In this document: piece by piece, positions 28,065-39,541 of the stretch
Layout of the letters: the number at the start of each line of letters is the position of its first letter
Position numbering within the stretch: the stretch's first letter is position 1
NCBI GenBank assembly: GCA_035236585.1
Contig: CP141136.1
Location: 33,688,949-33,752,948, forward strand
Origin: Warburgia ugandensis
Taxonomy: Eukaryota; Streptophyta; Magnoliopsida; Canellales; Canellaceae
Length of the DNA stretch: 64,000 nt
Direction of reading: 5' to 3'
Translations under genes and position numbers: made by a program
The notes under the pieces: model-generated
Seen by the model: the letters and a program-made list of their open reading frames with translations, nothing else
Told to the model about the DNA's origin: nothing
Database searches by the model: none

Positions 28065-28461
28065 GCGACAACGCCACCCGTCTGTCCCTTTAGCGGGCGC
28101 GTCCGTTTGGTTTTTCAAATAGGCATCGACCTGAGTCGACGTGGGACGTTCCTATTGGATCGTCCCGCCTGTTAGTGACCTGGGTTGTCCTCAGGTCACC
28201 CTGGTTCGACCCTGTCGAACCAGTGCGGCCCTGGGGACATCCCAGGGTCCTTTGTGGCTCTCCCAAGCTCCGTTTTGCATGGTTTTTCATGCAAAAACTT
28301 AGGGGAATTGAGCCTAAGACTATGGGTGAGATGGGTTTGGGGAGTTTTTGAGCATACCTGCTTCGTGGGTGGTTTTCTCTCCACATTTTCCCCTCTTGGT
28401 AACTGCTCCACGATGGGTTTTCTCCAAGGTTTTGGGCTGCCATTAGAGGCACCCAAGAGCT

Positions 28462-28471
28462 CTATTTATAG
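28462..28471 (-). promoter_or_regulatory. LTR TATA box (CTATAAATAG, minus strand)
   Basis: CTATAAATAG on the minus strand. Equivalent boxes occur at 30348-30357 (CTATATATAG), 49137-49145 (CTATAAATA) and 50461-50470 (CTATAAAAAG) in the related LTRs. Conservation at the same relative place in four copies supports it as the core promoter. Confidence 0.6.
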
Positions 28472-28896
28472 AGCTTTTAAAGAGGGTTCTGGAGGGGTTC
28501 TAACCGCCTTTGAATGGCGGTGGGGTATCCTCTAGAATGGTAGTGGTTTCTTCTTAAAACACCGCCGTTCCAGAAACCTCTAGGAGGTTGAAGAAGACGG
28601 GGTGCCCGTATCAAAACGGGCACCTGCGTTTTTCAAGTTAAGTTGTTTTGTGAAATTTACAATTTTGCCCCTGAACTTCAAAGGGCCATATCTTGCTCAT
28701 TTTAACTCCGTTTTGGGTGATTTTGGTCTTGTTGGATTCCTTTTTCCTAGACGTATCTAATGGAATCACTTTTGGTACCAAATTCATGGGTTTAGTCAAG
28801 GTGACTAGTGAAATGACTCAAATACCCTTCTCTTTAAAACTGAACTTTTCATTGCTAAACTTGGAATTTCAATAGTACAAAATTGGAGTCATTACA

Positions 28897-30763
28897 GCCC
28901 ACGAGCTTACTAGCTCAGATCATATACGATCAAGCAGGCAAAAAAAACTCTTTTCCAAAACATGTCCTCTTTGGGTCCCTCACAACTGCCTACCCAGCGT
29001 CTTTTGGTAACCCTCAAGGATATGCATTTATTCAAAACTCAATAATCACAAATCATGCAATTGATGCACTTATTTATTGTAAATCGTGCAATTTATGCAA
29101 TTGGTTGCAAAACATGCACGCAGTGCATAAAATCTGCTCATGCTAGTATCACATTCAAAGTCATCACCTTGCCTAGAAGCCTGATAGCCAAGAAGCCTGT
29201 CAAATCTCTCTGGCCTGCCCTCATCGGCCCGTCCTCATCAGCCCACCCTCATCGGCCAAGGCTACACTTATCATGCACACAAGAATCCTTTTTTCAAAAC
29301 ATGTCTATGCATGTAACACATGTCTTGGAAATATATGCGCAATGTATTTTTCATATGCATGCTAAGTTCATTTATGAAATCAATTTATGCTATACAGGTC
29401 ATGTGCATAAGGACATAAAATAAGTTTATATGTCATAAAGACAGGACATGTAACTTAAAAACTTAAAACATGTATTAGAAAAGCAACCATGACTCAAAAC
29501 ATGCATTCTCAAAGCATTATGGGTTCTTTTTAAAAGTCTAGTAGCGATAGAACACCTACCTGGCTTGATTGCGCTAGTCCCTTGTCCTCGTACGTTCCTG
29601 GACATGGTTTAGGGGAAAAAGGTTAGCTTGTCCTATTTCTATAGGCTTTGGAATAGTTTACCTCACTACTTAGGCATTAAGGGTTCATTCCCATGCCTAA
29701 GGGCCTCCTAAGGTCCTTAACTGGGCCTTGGTATAGTCAGGTTTGCAAAGGTTTAGTGGCCCCGCGCCACTATCATGGCTTAAGGGTCATTACATCCTTA
29801 GATAGGGGCTTGATTAGGTATTTTATGGTTTGGGTGTATCTGTGCCATCGATACGGACGCAACGCCTCTTGCAGTGCCTCAATAGAAGGCCCATATGAGG
29901 CAGGAGCCCGGGACGCTAACGCGTCCCGCATCAGCGGCGCGCAACCCATCGGGTGTGTCTACCGACGCATCAGGCCTCTGCTTGTTTTTCTCGTTTGCGG
30001 GCGCGTCCACGGATGCGCCCATTGGTTTCTCTTTAACGCAGTCGACGCGTTTTGATTCTATGGTGACTTGGGCATCCTCGAGATGCCCTGGTTCAACCCT
30101 GTCGAACCAGAACTCCCCAGGCACCTACCCTGGGTCTGTTGTGGCTCCCTAGAGCCCCATTTTGTATGGTTTCTCATGCAAAAACTTAGGGAAACTCAAC
30201 CTAAGACTGAGGCAGAGATGGGTTTGGAGTTGTTTAGGGCATACCTAGTTCGTGGCCGGGTATTTCTTCACGTTTTCTCCTCTTGTACGTAGTTCCCAGA
30301 TTGGTTTTTTCCAGGGTTTTGGGCTGCATTGGAGGCGCCCAAGAGCTCTATATATAGAGCTTAAAGAGGGTTCTAGAGGGGGGTTTCCACTGCCATGGAA
30401 TGGCGGTGGTTTCTCCCCTTGCACACCGTCATTCTAGAAACCTCCAGTATGTTTGGGAAGAAGGGGGTGCCTGTATCAAAACAGGTCCCTGTTTTCTCAG
30501 GCCAAATTCCGTTTTTAAATTTAATTATCATTTTGCCCTTGAACTTCAAAGGGCCATAACTTGCTCATTTTAACTTCGTTTTGGGTGATTCTGGTCTTGT
30601 TGGATTCCTTTTTCTGAGATGCACCTAAAGGTACCATTCTAAGGACCAAATTTATGGGTCTAGTTTGGGTGAACAGTGAAATGACCAAAATACCCTTATC
30701 TCAAAAAGTGAACTTTTTATTATCAACTTGGGATTTCAAGGTTACAAAAATGTAGTCATTACA
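28897..30763 (-). repeat. Partial Tekay-type LTR (outer unit)
   Basis: Starts within the LTR at a GCCCACGAG phrase (equivalent to about 27186 of the neighbouring LTR and to 46246) and runs to the LTR end GTCATTACA at 30763. It shares with 27187-28896 the same order of phrases (CGTACGTTCCTGGACATGG, ATCGATACGGAC, GGCGGTGG). It also has a GC-rich block with GGGACGC/GCGTCCC inverted arms near 29910-29930 and a TATA box at 30348-30357. Confidence 0.75.
30348..30357 (-). promoter_or_regulatory. LTR TATA box (CTATATATAG)
   Basis: Equivalent to the box at 28462-28471 in the adjacent LTR copy, in the same AGAGCTC..GAGC context. Confidence 0.5.
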
Positions 30764-31417
30764 AAAATAGATCAAGAATTGAAGTGTTCCTATTTGTTAA
30801 AGTTAAACCGTTGATTAGGTTTAAGCTTTAATAAAACAGCCTTGGACTACACAGTCCTTAGATAAACAAAACAAGGAGAAAGCAGAACTGGGATAAGAAC
30901 GAGATACAAATGGAATTTTATTTAAAATCTTAGGGGTAAAAAAAATAAAAAAATCATTTATCTAATTTTAACACAAAAACAAAGAAAACTGATGGAGAAG
31001 ACGATGCAAGGGGAGCCAGAGATGGGGTGGGAAGAAGAGGAGAAAGAGAGTGAAAAAGAGGGCAAAGGGTTGGGAGTTGGCTGGCTCGTGACTGTGCAAT
31101 GCCAGCCAAAGAGAATAGAGAGAGACTGGGTTCTGGCACTGTGCACAATCTAGAAGAGAGGAGAGAGTAGTGATGAGTGGTGTGTGGGAGCAAAGGAAGG
31201 AGAAAGGAGAGGTAAAACTTGTCCTATGCAATGCTGCGCTTGCCAGTGGCTGACCAATGAGAGTGGAAAAGAGACCAATGAATAGTGATGCAGATGGTGG
31301 GTGTGACACAGAGAACAATTAAGGAAAGAGGGATGTAGGAAGTGAAGCAGAAAGAGACTGGGGGACAATTTGGTGAAGAGAGGAGAAACTAAGGCAGGTG
31401 CCAGCCAGTACTGTGAG

Positions 31418-31419
<2 letters not shown>

Positions 31420-31448
<29 letters not shown>
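31420..31448 (+). repeat. Short GA microsatellite in the left Athila LTR
   Basis: About 29 bases of GA dinucleotide. The corresponding tract in the right LTR (42279-42367) is about 89 bases. Confidence 0.9.
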
Positions 31449-31451
<3 letters not shown>

Positions 31452-31836
31452 TCAAGCAAAGCTATGATGTTGCCAGCCAGCAAAGAGAAAAAATATGAGA
31501 GGGAGATAAAGAAAGAGAGGTAAGGAGATGCGAAAGATAGGTAGGAGAGAGGATAGGGAGAGAGCCGTTGGCTAGCTAGAGGAGGAGGAGAACAAAGGAA
31601 AGAGAGATAAAAAGAGAGAAACTAAGCAAGAGTGAGAGAGCACGAATGAGTGAAAGAGAGAGAATTAGAAGAGAGGGGGAGTACAAGAAAGAGAGTTAGA
31701 GAGACAAGGAGAAGAGAAAGGCATGTGGTGCATCTAAGGAAAAATTAAGAGAAGAAGAGAGGGAGAGGGAGAAAAGGAGATTGATAGTAGAGAGGATTAC
31801 CACCTACGGCTTTTTCTTCTTCTTCAACCTTCTACC

Positions 31837-31846
31837 CCTTTTATAG
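31837..31846 (-). promoter_or_regulatory. Athila LTR TATA box (CTATAAAAGG)
   Basis: CTATAAAAGG on the minus strand, with the equivalent CTATAAAAAGG at 42531-42541 in the right LTR. It is followed on the transcribed side by the purine-rich (minus strand pyrimidine-rich) block. Confidence 0.5.
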
Positions 31847-32203
31847 ATTTTCTAGAGGAGTTTGATTTTGATTCAAACTCCTTTTCTTATCTCTTATCCA
31901 ACTTTTGTACTTAATTTTCTGTTATCTTCAATTTCTTCTCTTTCCAAGCAATTTCTTCCTTGATCTAGCCCGTCTAATTTCAATTTTATTGATCTGCAAA
32001 AATAGGACTAAATTAGAATCATCTAGACTATATATTACACATCTGATTAGCTCTAATGATCATTTGACTATTAAATTTTGCAAATCAATGGTTGGATGGT
32101 CAATTGGAGCTAAAATGCAAATTTTTAGATTATCTAATTAGATGTTAGATTATCTAATTAGATGCTAGATTAGGGCATTTTGGCTAAAATTGAACACTTA
32201 ACA

Positions 32204-33930
32204 CACCCCCCAACAAGCCTTTTGCTACTCTCGAACAAAATCTATGAAAAACCAAATTTCAAAAATTATTTGCAAATCAACTCCACTTTTTCTTAGAGAA
32301 TTATCTTCAATAAATTTATTAGCTTTAACATACTAATAAAATTGAATCGAGAATTCAAAACCCTACTCATATGTTAAAAACATTCCAATTAAGCTCAAAT
32401 CTTAGAGTGAGAGAGTGTGTATATAGTCTACATATAGAATAATCTTTATCTCTAAGTAGACTTCTAACTTTTGGACTTCATCTAAAATATGTTTTGATCT
32501 CAATACCCACTAATGACATACACTCAGAAATAGAATCTCTCATATTAAAGGTTGAAATCATATCTCTCTTTTAAATATCAAAACAGAGTTAATAAAAACA
32601 AATGTATCTCACATATATTCATGAAGGAATGGGAGTTCTAAGGAATTTAGTTTTGATCCCATTAGAATGGATGATAATACCTTTGAATATTTATAAAAAC
32701 TACACTTTAAATCCCATTCATTCATCCTCATCAAGACTATATTCATCCTAAAATTAATAGGTCTTCAATTGGGACAAAATGTGGGCTTAAGACAACGTAC
32801 AAAGGGTATTCAAAGTTTCTTCAAAAGTAAGTAGAGGTATTCTACTAAAGTTGACAATTCTTCTTTACATGTACTAAAGTGAATATTTATTTTTCTTTTC
32901 ACTCTTCTACATTCTTCAATCTTCTTTTTTTTAGTAATTTTTCTTTCTTTCCAACACTTTTAAATCTCTTTGAAGAACATTTCTTTTCTTGATACTCACT
33001 TATTGCAACTAAATGTATTTCTTCATTCATCACTTATTTTTAGAAGAAGATGAGTAATGGATAATTTATACTGGGTTAATCTGGGTAAAGGTAATTTGGG
33101 TGAGAAAAGAAAATGTTTACATAAAAGGCTCAAATTGGCTAACTAGTGATAAAAATACTTTTTTGGGTAAGATTTATGTCTCTAATTTAACAACAAGGAT
33201 GGCCTAAATCATTTTCTAAGTTTTCTATAATCTATCAAATTTAATGAACTTTTAGAATTTTAAAGGTAATATTCTAATAATTCAAGTAATTAACTAAATT
33301 TAAAATTTTATGGCATAAAATTTCAGCATGTTGAAGAAAATTAGGAACATTTACAGCCTCTCAAAAAAATAAATGGCTCTAGAACTCACTTAGGTTATTG
33401 ATCTCTAGTAAAATTCTTCATGATCTCTAGGTTATAACTACTTATTAATTTAGACTATGTATATGTAACTGCACGTAAATATGTGATTTAAGACTTAGCT
33501 TTCATGAAATACTTTAGAAATGAGTAAAATGATGAATTAATCATGTTCAATTCTACTAATAAGCTAAAGTTATCCAAATTATACTTCAAAAAATCCAATT
33601 CTTATCACAGTGTAGGAATTAACCTAAAATTTTTCATTTTTTCTCAGGGAAACCATCTATAAACCTAAAAATAAAAAAATTAGAAATTTTTAGAATTCTA
33701 CACCTCCCAACTTGAAAGAAACATTATCCTCAATGTTTAAAAGTAGGAGGATGATAATGCATTGAGAAATGAAGAAATGGGAGATGTAGAAAAGAAAAGT
33801 TCTAAAAAAATATGGTACATTCTTACAGATGAAAAATTTATATAGTTTGAAACTTCCTTGAGTCCCATACAAAATGAGATGGACAAGCCTCTGAAAAGGA
33901 ATGGTCCATGAATTTATCTTGCAATTTCAA
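32204..33930 (-). other. Athila B 3' untranslated region
   Basis: AT-rich, with no gene. It begins at the polypurine tract beside the left LTR (CCCCCC at 32206-32211 on the plus strand). It resembles 12195-13742 in reverse. Athila elements are known for a long non-coding or env-like 3' region; I see no env-like reading frame here. Confidence 0.5.
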
Positions 33931-34936
33931 AATTTTCATTTTATCACAAGGCAAGGTATATATATCTCCAAGCTGCTTCTCATATTTATCTATACGAGCA
34001 ATGGCCCATCATATAACACCTTTGTGTTCCTTTAAAGTGTCCATTAACTATTCCTTCTAAGATGTTTCTAATTGAGAGGCAATTATAAGAGGAAAATTTT
34101 CTTCATCTCCTAAACTGGAATATTTGAGTTTCAAAGGTAGAGGTTTCAAATCTAGCTTAGGAGAGTCAATTAAGGATGGAATGGGAGTGGACTCCCTCGA
34201 TGGAAGTTCCTCGAAATGAGGTCTCCATCTTTTGGTGTCCCTAGGGCACGGAATCAAGGAGAGCATTAACTTCCTCTATTAATGTGTAATCATTAAACTC
34301 ATTGAAGTGGATCAAACAGGCTTCAAGTTGGTCCGACAAGGAAGATGATTGAAAATGATCTTGCACGACTGAATTAATCATATTGACACATTGCAAGTCA
34401 CCTAATATTTCTCCTGGTTACATACAAATATAAAAAATGTTTAATTCTAGTATCACGTTGCTAAATAAAAGCTTCATGACACCATTTTTACAATTTATTA
34501 AGGCATTGGACGTAGCAAAAAATAGACAACCAAGAATGATAGGAATTTCTTGATGCTCATTTAGCTTTGGTTGTGTGTCTGAAACTAAAAAATCGACTGG
34601 AAAAAGGAATTGCTCTATTTAGACCAACACATCATCTATTATGCCCCTAGGTATTACCACTAATCTATCAACTAGTTGAAGTGTAGTGAATGTTGGCTTG
34701 AGGTCTCCTAGTCCTAGCTGAACATAGACCGTGTATGGTAACAGATTAATATTAGATCCAAGATCTAATAAGGCCTGGTTAATCTTATGGTTGCCAATTA
34801 TGCAAGTGAGAGTGAGGCAACCTAGATCCTTGTATTTTTGGGGTATTTGGTGCTGAATCATTGAACTTACTTGTTTAGTCACAAATGTTGTCTTTTGCAC
34901 ATTTAATTTCCTTTTAATTGTGCATAAATCCTTCAA
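33930..34936 (-). pseudogene. Athila B protease and start of reverse transcriptase (fossil)
   Basis: The minus strand gives an Athila-type protease: KYKDLGCLTLTCIIGNHK, ALLDLGSNINLLPYTVY (active-site D-L-G-S), LQLVDRLVVIPRGIIDDVLV (about 34860-34620). Further on, RWRPHFEELPSRES, PIPSLIDSPKLDLKPLPLKL and LIIASQLE (about 34230-34060) match the linker and first residues of Athila reverse transcriptase. Broken; the later pol domains are not seen. Confidence 0.8.
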
Positions 34937-35299
34937 AATTTTGTCATAAGATGGGATTTGTTTTATTATGTCTAAGATAGGTATGTTGATCTTGACTTAC
35001 TTGAATATCTCTATAATCTCATCAATAGTGGTACACTTTATAACTTGATGCAACCTTTGCAGGAATGGAGTAAGGATTGGACATGGTTCAATGGGTGGAG
35101 TGGGGTCCCTTCCTTTAGATTTTCCTTTATTTTCAATGGGCTTTCTACCTTATCAATCTTCGGGGGCTCATCTTTCTCAATTATTTTACCACTCCTAAGA
35201 ATGGTGATAACCTTAAACTCTTCCATGGTAGAGCTCAATGATGCATTAGGTGTATTATTGCTAATTAATGCACACCCTTAGGGTTTGCTTGTGGTTGAG

Positions 35300-36665
35300 C
35301 TAGAAACATTCCTTTTCCATATTTTGCATCCATTGACTCATGATATTTTTTATTTCATTCACAGACTGGTTGGTTTATTTTAGTTGAACTTCTAATTGAG
35401 ACATTCTCTTCCCTTGGTTTCGAATGTGTTGATTTATAGAGTCTAGAAGAAGGAGGTTGATGTGTTGGGTACAGGGGTGGAGCAAGTAGTGCTTGGTTTT
35501 GTTGATGAGGTTGGTATGGGCCTGGTTGTGAGGCATTAGCAGTCGGTCCATTTCTCTAACTAAAATTTGAATGGTTTCCCCAGTTGGAATTATATGTATC
35601 TGAATATGGGGAGAATGGTCTTTTATAAGTGTTAAGTGCATTAGCCTAATCATGAAGTACCTCCTGAAATGATGAAATGGTAGAACATTCCTAAGTAAGA
35701 TGGCTAATACTTTCACAAATGCTACACACTTATTCGGCCTTATTTGAATTTTTCTTTTTCATTTTTATGGCTTCTGCTTTTCTAGTTAAGGTTGCTACTC
35801 TGGCATTAAGCTTATCTTTTTCAGACATGGCACACATGCCTCCCCTAGTAGATGTGGTAGTAAGCTTGGGTTTATCCGATTGTTCTACCCTTTCTGAGTC
35901 AGTCCAGGTCTGTGCACTTTCAGCCAGCCATTCCAGATACTCTTCTGCCTCATAGGGTTATTTTTTCAAAAAGTTACTATTGTACATGATCTTTACAAAT
36001 TAGCACATGTCAAAATTAAGTCCTTCATAAAAGAACTAATAATATGTCATGGTTCATAGCCATGATGTGGGCATGTAAGTAATAGATCTTTAAACCTTTC
36101 CCAACATTAGTAGAATGATTCTTTATCCTTTTGAGTAAAGTTTCTTATCTTATACTGAAAGTATTCACTTTATGTGTAGGGAAAAACTTTTCCAAGAATT
36201 CCCTAGCCATTTCGTTCAAGTTCTTATGGAGCCTACTAGCAGTGCATTAAACGACATTTTTTAAAGGAAATAGCTTAAGCCTTATAGTATCTAGACTAAT
36301 GTTTTGTATTTGTATGGTACTACATACCTTAGTAAACTCTTTAAGACATAAATAAGGACTTTCATTATCTAACCCATGGAATTTGGGAAGTAATTGGATT
36401 ACTCCAATTTTTAAAACTAATGCACCAGCATTCTAAGAAGAATGATACAAGACGATGTACTGGTACGTGTAGGCTAAAGGTTGTCTCTTAAAGTTCTTCC
36501 ATGAAGATTTTGATAGACATCATTGTCTCCATGGTCACTCTTTTGGTCCCACTCCTTATTTCCATTCCTTCTCCAATCTCTTTGCATTTGTGGATGATTA
36601 TTTCTCCTTGGTGGAGGATGATATTCATCATCAATTAGAGGTTCAGCATTAGGGCCCAGGTGCAA
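35300..36665 (-). pseudogene. Athila B gag (fossil)
   Basis: The minus strand shows an Athila gag start with a basic/asparagine-rich stretch and GRTLRDNL near 36490. It continues with segments like HLLPTFHG..LKEF..VCST (about 36420-36310) and a PYSDTYNSNWGNHSNFS-like segment near 35600-35550 that parallels the gag fragment at 1-856. Gag would form the virus-like particle. Broken, with several breaks. The RTE LINE lies immediately upstream in the leader. Confidence 0.7.
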
Positions 36666-37445
36666 TGAAAAGTGGACATGGGTTCATGCCACAGAGGTTG
36701 AGAAGTGTGCAAGTAAATAGGATATCTCAAGAGCATAAGATTCGTATCACTACACGGAATATAGGGACATTAACACGTAAGAGTTTGGAGTTAGCATATA
36801 CAATGAAACGTAGGGGAGTCAACATCACTTGTATCCAAGAAATCAAGGGGAAAGGAGCTAAAACTAGAGAAATCAAAGGGAATAAACTCTGGTATGTAAG
36901 AAAGGATAATAACATAAATGGCTTAGGAATAATAGTGGATAAAGACTTAAAGGATAAAGTTATGGACGTTAAAAGAATCACTGATAGAATTATAATAATA
37001 AAACTTGTTCTAGGAGAGTAGATCATAAATGTTAGGGTTAGAAGATATAATCAGATATAATCAGAGACAGTTTTGGGAAGATATGGAGGAATCCATGCAA
37101 GAAATTCCCAATACGAAGGGAGTATTTATAGGAGCAGACTTAAATGGCCATGTAGGAAAAGAAAAGGAAGGATGTGATAGGATACATAGAGGGTATGGTA
37201 TAGTAGAATGAAAGAAGATGGGGGAAACTATCCTCAATTTTTCTTTGTCACATAACTTGGCCATTGAAAATACATTCTTTAAGAAGAGGGATGAACACTT
37301 AATAACCTTTAAAAGTGGTATTCATAAAAGCCAAATAGACTTTTTTCCACTTAGGTATACTGAAAGATCAATGTGTAAGGATTGTAAGGTGATACCCAAT
37401 GAGAGTTTAACCTCACAACATAGGTTAATGGTTATAGATATCTAA
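36665..37445 (+). pseudogene. RTE endonuclease domain (broken)
   Basis: Plus-strand residues read TTRNIGTLTRKSLELAYTMK, ITCIQEIKGKGAK, NGLGIIVDKDLKDKV, then after a frame change near 37020 GVFIGADLNGHVGKE, FFKKRDEHLITFKSG, SQIDFFPLRYTERS and SQHRLMVIDI. These are the APE-type endonuclease signatures (N..., Q-E, D-L-N, S-Q-I-D and the final H). The domain nicks target DNA to prime reverse transcription. A UGA near 37210 and the frame change break it. The catalytic-looking residues E, D, N and H are still present in the remains. Confidence 0.75.
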
Positions 37446-39541
37446 ATTAAAAGATGGAAGAAAGGAAATGAACTTAATAGGTATCCATAAAGTGATGGAA
37501 CTTAAAACGAGAGAAAATAACTTCATTCACAAATAAGTTGATGGTAGAAGGAAACTGGAACTATAAAACAGAAGTAAACACTATGTGGATTAATATGGCT
37601 GAGTCCATTAAGAAAGTGGCAAAAGATGTCTTGGGAGTATCTAAAGGTAGAAGGCAATTAGTAAAGGAAACATGGTCGTGAAGTGAAACAGTGCAAAAAG
37701 TTATTAAAGAAAAACAAATGTGTTTTAAAGCATGGTAGAAGACGATAAATAATGAAAAATAGGAACAGTATAAGAATGGTAAAAAGGTTGCTAAAAGAAT
37801 AATAAGTGAGGTTAAACTTAAGGCATATGATGACCTCTATAATAGACTAGGAACAAGAGAAGGTGAGAAAGATGTGTTTAAACTTGCAAAAATAAGAGAA
37901 CAAAAGGGTAATTACTTAGATCATGTTAGGTGCAATAGATGTGATGCTCAAAGTGTACTAGTCAAAGATATGGAGATCAAACAAAGGTGGGAAACTTACT
38001 TTCAAAAATTGTTAAATGACAATGGCTATGAGAGTATAGGGATTGAAAATACTATAAACTTAAATAACACTGAACATTATAGATATGAACGTAGGATTAG
38101 AATACCTAAAGTGAAAGAGGCCTTGAAAAAGATGAAATCAGGAAAGGCCATCAAGCTTAATGTTGTACTGATAGAGGTTTGGAAGCATATGGGAGATAAT
38201 GGGGTAGTTTGGTTGATCAAGTTGTTTAACAAGATTATAAAATCAAAGAAAATGTTAGATAAATGGAGGAAAAGCTCAATTTATAAGAATAAAGTAGACA
38301 TATAGAGATGCACTAATTATCGAGGATTAAACTTATGAGCCACACTATGAAACTTTTTGAAAGAGTGATTGAGAAGAGGCTACAATATGAGACAAGTGTA
38401 TTAAAGAACCAATTTGGTTTCATGCCTGGTAGGCCTACCATGGAAGCTATTTTCTTTCTAAGACAATTCACAGAGAAATACAGGGAAAGCTTATGATAGA
38501 ATCCCTAGAGAGTTAATATGGAGTGTGTTGGGTGAGAAAGGGGTTTTGCTGGAGTATATAGACGTAATGAAAGATATGTATGAGGAAGCAATAACAAATG
38601 TTAAGACTACTAGCGACGAGACTAGCAATTTTGCTATCACTGTAGGATTGCACCAAGGCTCAGCACTGTGCCCATAGCTTTTCATGTTAGCTATGGATGA
38701 GTTAACAAAACATATACATGAGGAGATTCCTTGGTGCATGTTATTTACAAATAATATAGTCTTACTTGATGAGACAAAGGAAGGTGTAAACACAAAGCTA
38801 GAGTTATGGAGGGAAGCATCAGAATCTAAAGGATTTAAAATTAGTCGAACTAAGACAGAATACATGAAATCCAATTTTAGCAAGGAGAGGAGTAGGAGTG
38901 GAACACCAGTTAAGATTGATAACCATGAAATCCCCAAAAAAGACCACTTTCGGTACGTAGGATCAATGATTCATGAGAGTGGAGAGATTGAGAGGGAGGT
39001 TACCTAGAGAATCCAAGCTGGTTGGAACAAATGGGGATGTGCATATGGAGTTTTGTGTGATCGACGAGTGCCACTTAAACTAAAAGGAAAATTCTATACG
39101 ATATCCATAAGGCCATCCATGCCCTATGGATCAGAATGTTGGCCAATTAAGGAACATCATGTTCATAGGATGAACGTCATGGAAATGAGGACATTGAGAT
39201 GGATAAGTGTCAAGACAAGAAAGGATAGAATTAGGAATGAAAATATTAGAGGAAACTTAGGGGTAGCATCAATAGGTAACACGATGAGGGAGATTAGATT
39301 TAGATGGTTTGGACATATCTAAAGGAAACTAAAAATAGCACTGGTTAGAAGGATTGAGGTAACGAGAGTATAAGGTTCTAAAAGAGCAAGGGGAAGGTCC
39401 AAAAGAAAACAGATAGAAGTGGTGAGAAAAGATTTAAAACCTTTAGGACTAAATGAAGCCATGGTAATTAATAGAGAGGAAAGGAGGAAGAAGATTCATG
39501 GGGCTGACCCCTAATTGGGATAAGGTCCTGATGATGATGAA
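36666..39541 (+). mobile_element. RTE-clade LINE (non-LTR retrotransposon)
   Basis: A plus-strand LINE of about 2.9 kb. An apurinic endonuclease domain (about 36700-37445) is followed by reverse transcriptase (about 38090-39010) and the usual RTE C-terminal segment (about 39050-39500: GSECWPIKEHHV, LRWISVKTRKDRIRNENIR, IRFRWFGHI). The 3' end shows GADP..WDKVLMMMK, i.e. a short GATGAT-type tail at about 39518-39541 typical of RTE elements, rather than poly(A). It is inserted in the leader of Athila B, in the opposite orientation. The 5' edge is set by the end of Athila sequence and is approximate. No clear target-site duplication was found. Confidence 0.82.
37446..39500 (+). pseudogene. RTE reverse transcriptase and C-terminal region (broken)
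   Basis: A linker (37446-38090) is followed by RT motifs: KVKEALKKMKSGKAIKLN, CTNYRGLNL, FGFMPGRPTMEAIFFLRQF, a short remnant KAYDRIPREL, GLHQGSALCP, and PWCMLFTNNIVLLDETKEGV near 38728. Relatives have FIDLEKAYDR at motif A and FADD at motif C. Here the residues just before KAYDR are lost and FADD reads FTNN, so both aspartate motifs are gone and the enzyme is dead. Many in-frame stops (for example near 38305 and 39007) agree. Confidence 0.78.

Larger units (their letters stand above)
23071..28896 (-). mobile_element. Inner Tekay-type chromovirus (gag-PR-RT-RH plus 5' LTR)
   Basis: On the minus strand: 5' LTR 26240-28896, primer site just left of it, gag from M at 26100, zinc knuckle (CYSCGELGHFSSNC) near 25205-25165, protease (LFDTGSTHSFIS) near 25015-24980, reverse transcriptase about 24440-23800 with FVDDILIYS near 24000, and RNase H about 23500-23200 with [17 protein letters not shown] near 23270. 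Integrase is not visible. The outline matches element I but the sequence is clearly different, so this is another Tekay-lineage family. The element is broken, with several breaks and parts absent on the left side. Confidence 0.8.
26240..28896 (-). repeat. 5' LTR of the inner Tekay-type element
   Basis: A 2657-bp LTR, TGTCACGACCC..GTCATTACA as read on the plus strand. Related LTRs of the same family lie at 28897-30763 (partial), 45314-50871 and 46820-49615. It contains a TATA box at 28462-28471 and a very GC-rich block at about 27940-28100 on the transcribed side. Short proline/glycine-rich open frames around 28090-28535 are not genes. Confidence 0.8.
22752..30763 (-). mobile_element. Tekay-type LTR sequence inserted in the Athila B LTR
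   Basis: The outer unit begins TGTGATGACCTGGG at 22752 and ends ..GTCATTACA at 30763, flanked by GAAAT (22747-22751) and AAAAT (30764-30768), a 4/5 target-site match. The same junction is uninterrupted in the right Athila LTR (near 41375-41385). The first ~330 bp and the tail 28897-30763 are LTR sequence of this family. Between them sits an inner Tekay-type element whose own LTR ends at 28896, followed by GCCCA. Broken and reduced; the most likely reading is an outer LTR that received a second insertion of the same family. Confidence 0.7.
30769..32203 (-). repeat. Left LTR of Athila B, second part
   Basis: Matches about 41385-42861 of the right LTR: TTGATTAGGTTTAAGCTTTAATAAAA, GGAGAAGACGA, and TTTTCTGTTATCTTCAATTT phrases in the same order. 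It ends ..CACTTAACA at 32203, next to a CCCCCC run that is the minus-strand polypurine tract. It is purine-rich, with a short GA tract at 31420-31448 and a TATA box at 31837-31846 (minus). Confidence 0.8.

Noticed and set aside
30954-31455. Proline/serine/leucine-rich minus-strand frames resembling signal or membrane proteins
   Set aside because: They are translations of the purine-rich LTR of Athila B, not conserved in the partner LTR.
32204-33930. Env-like gene in the 3' region of Athila B
   Set aside because: No reading frame of useful length, signal peptide or membrane segment pattern could be supported.
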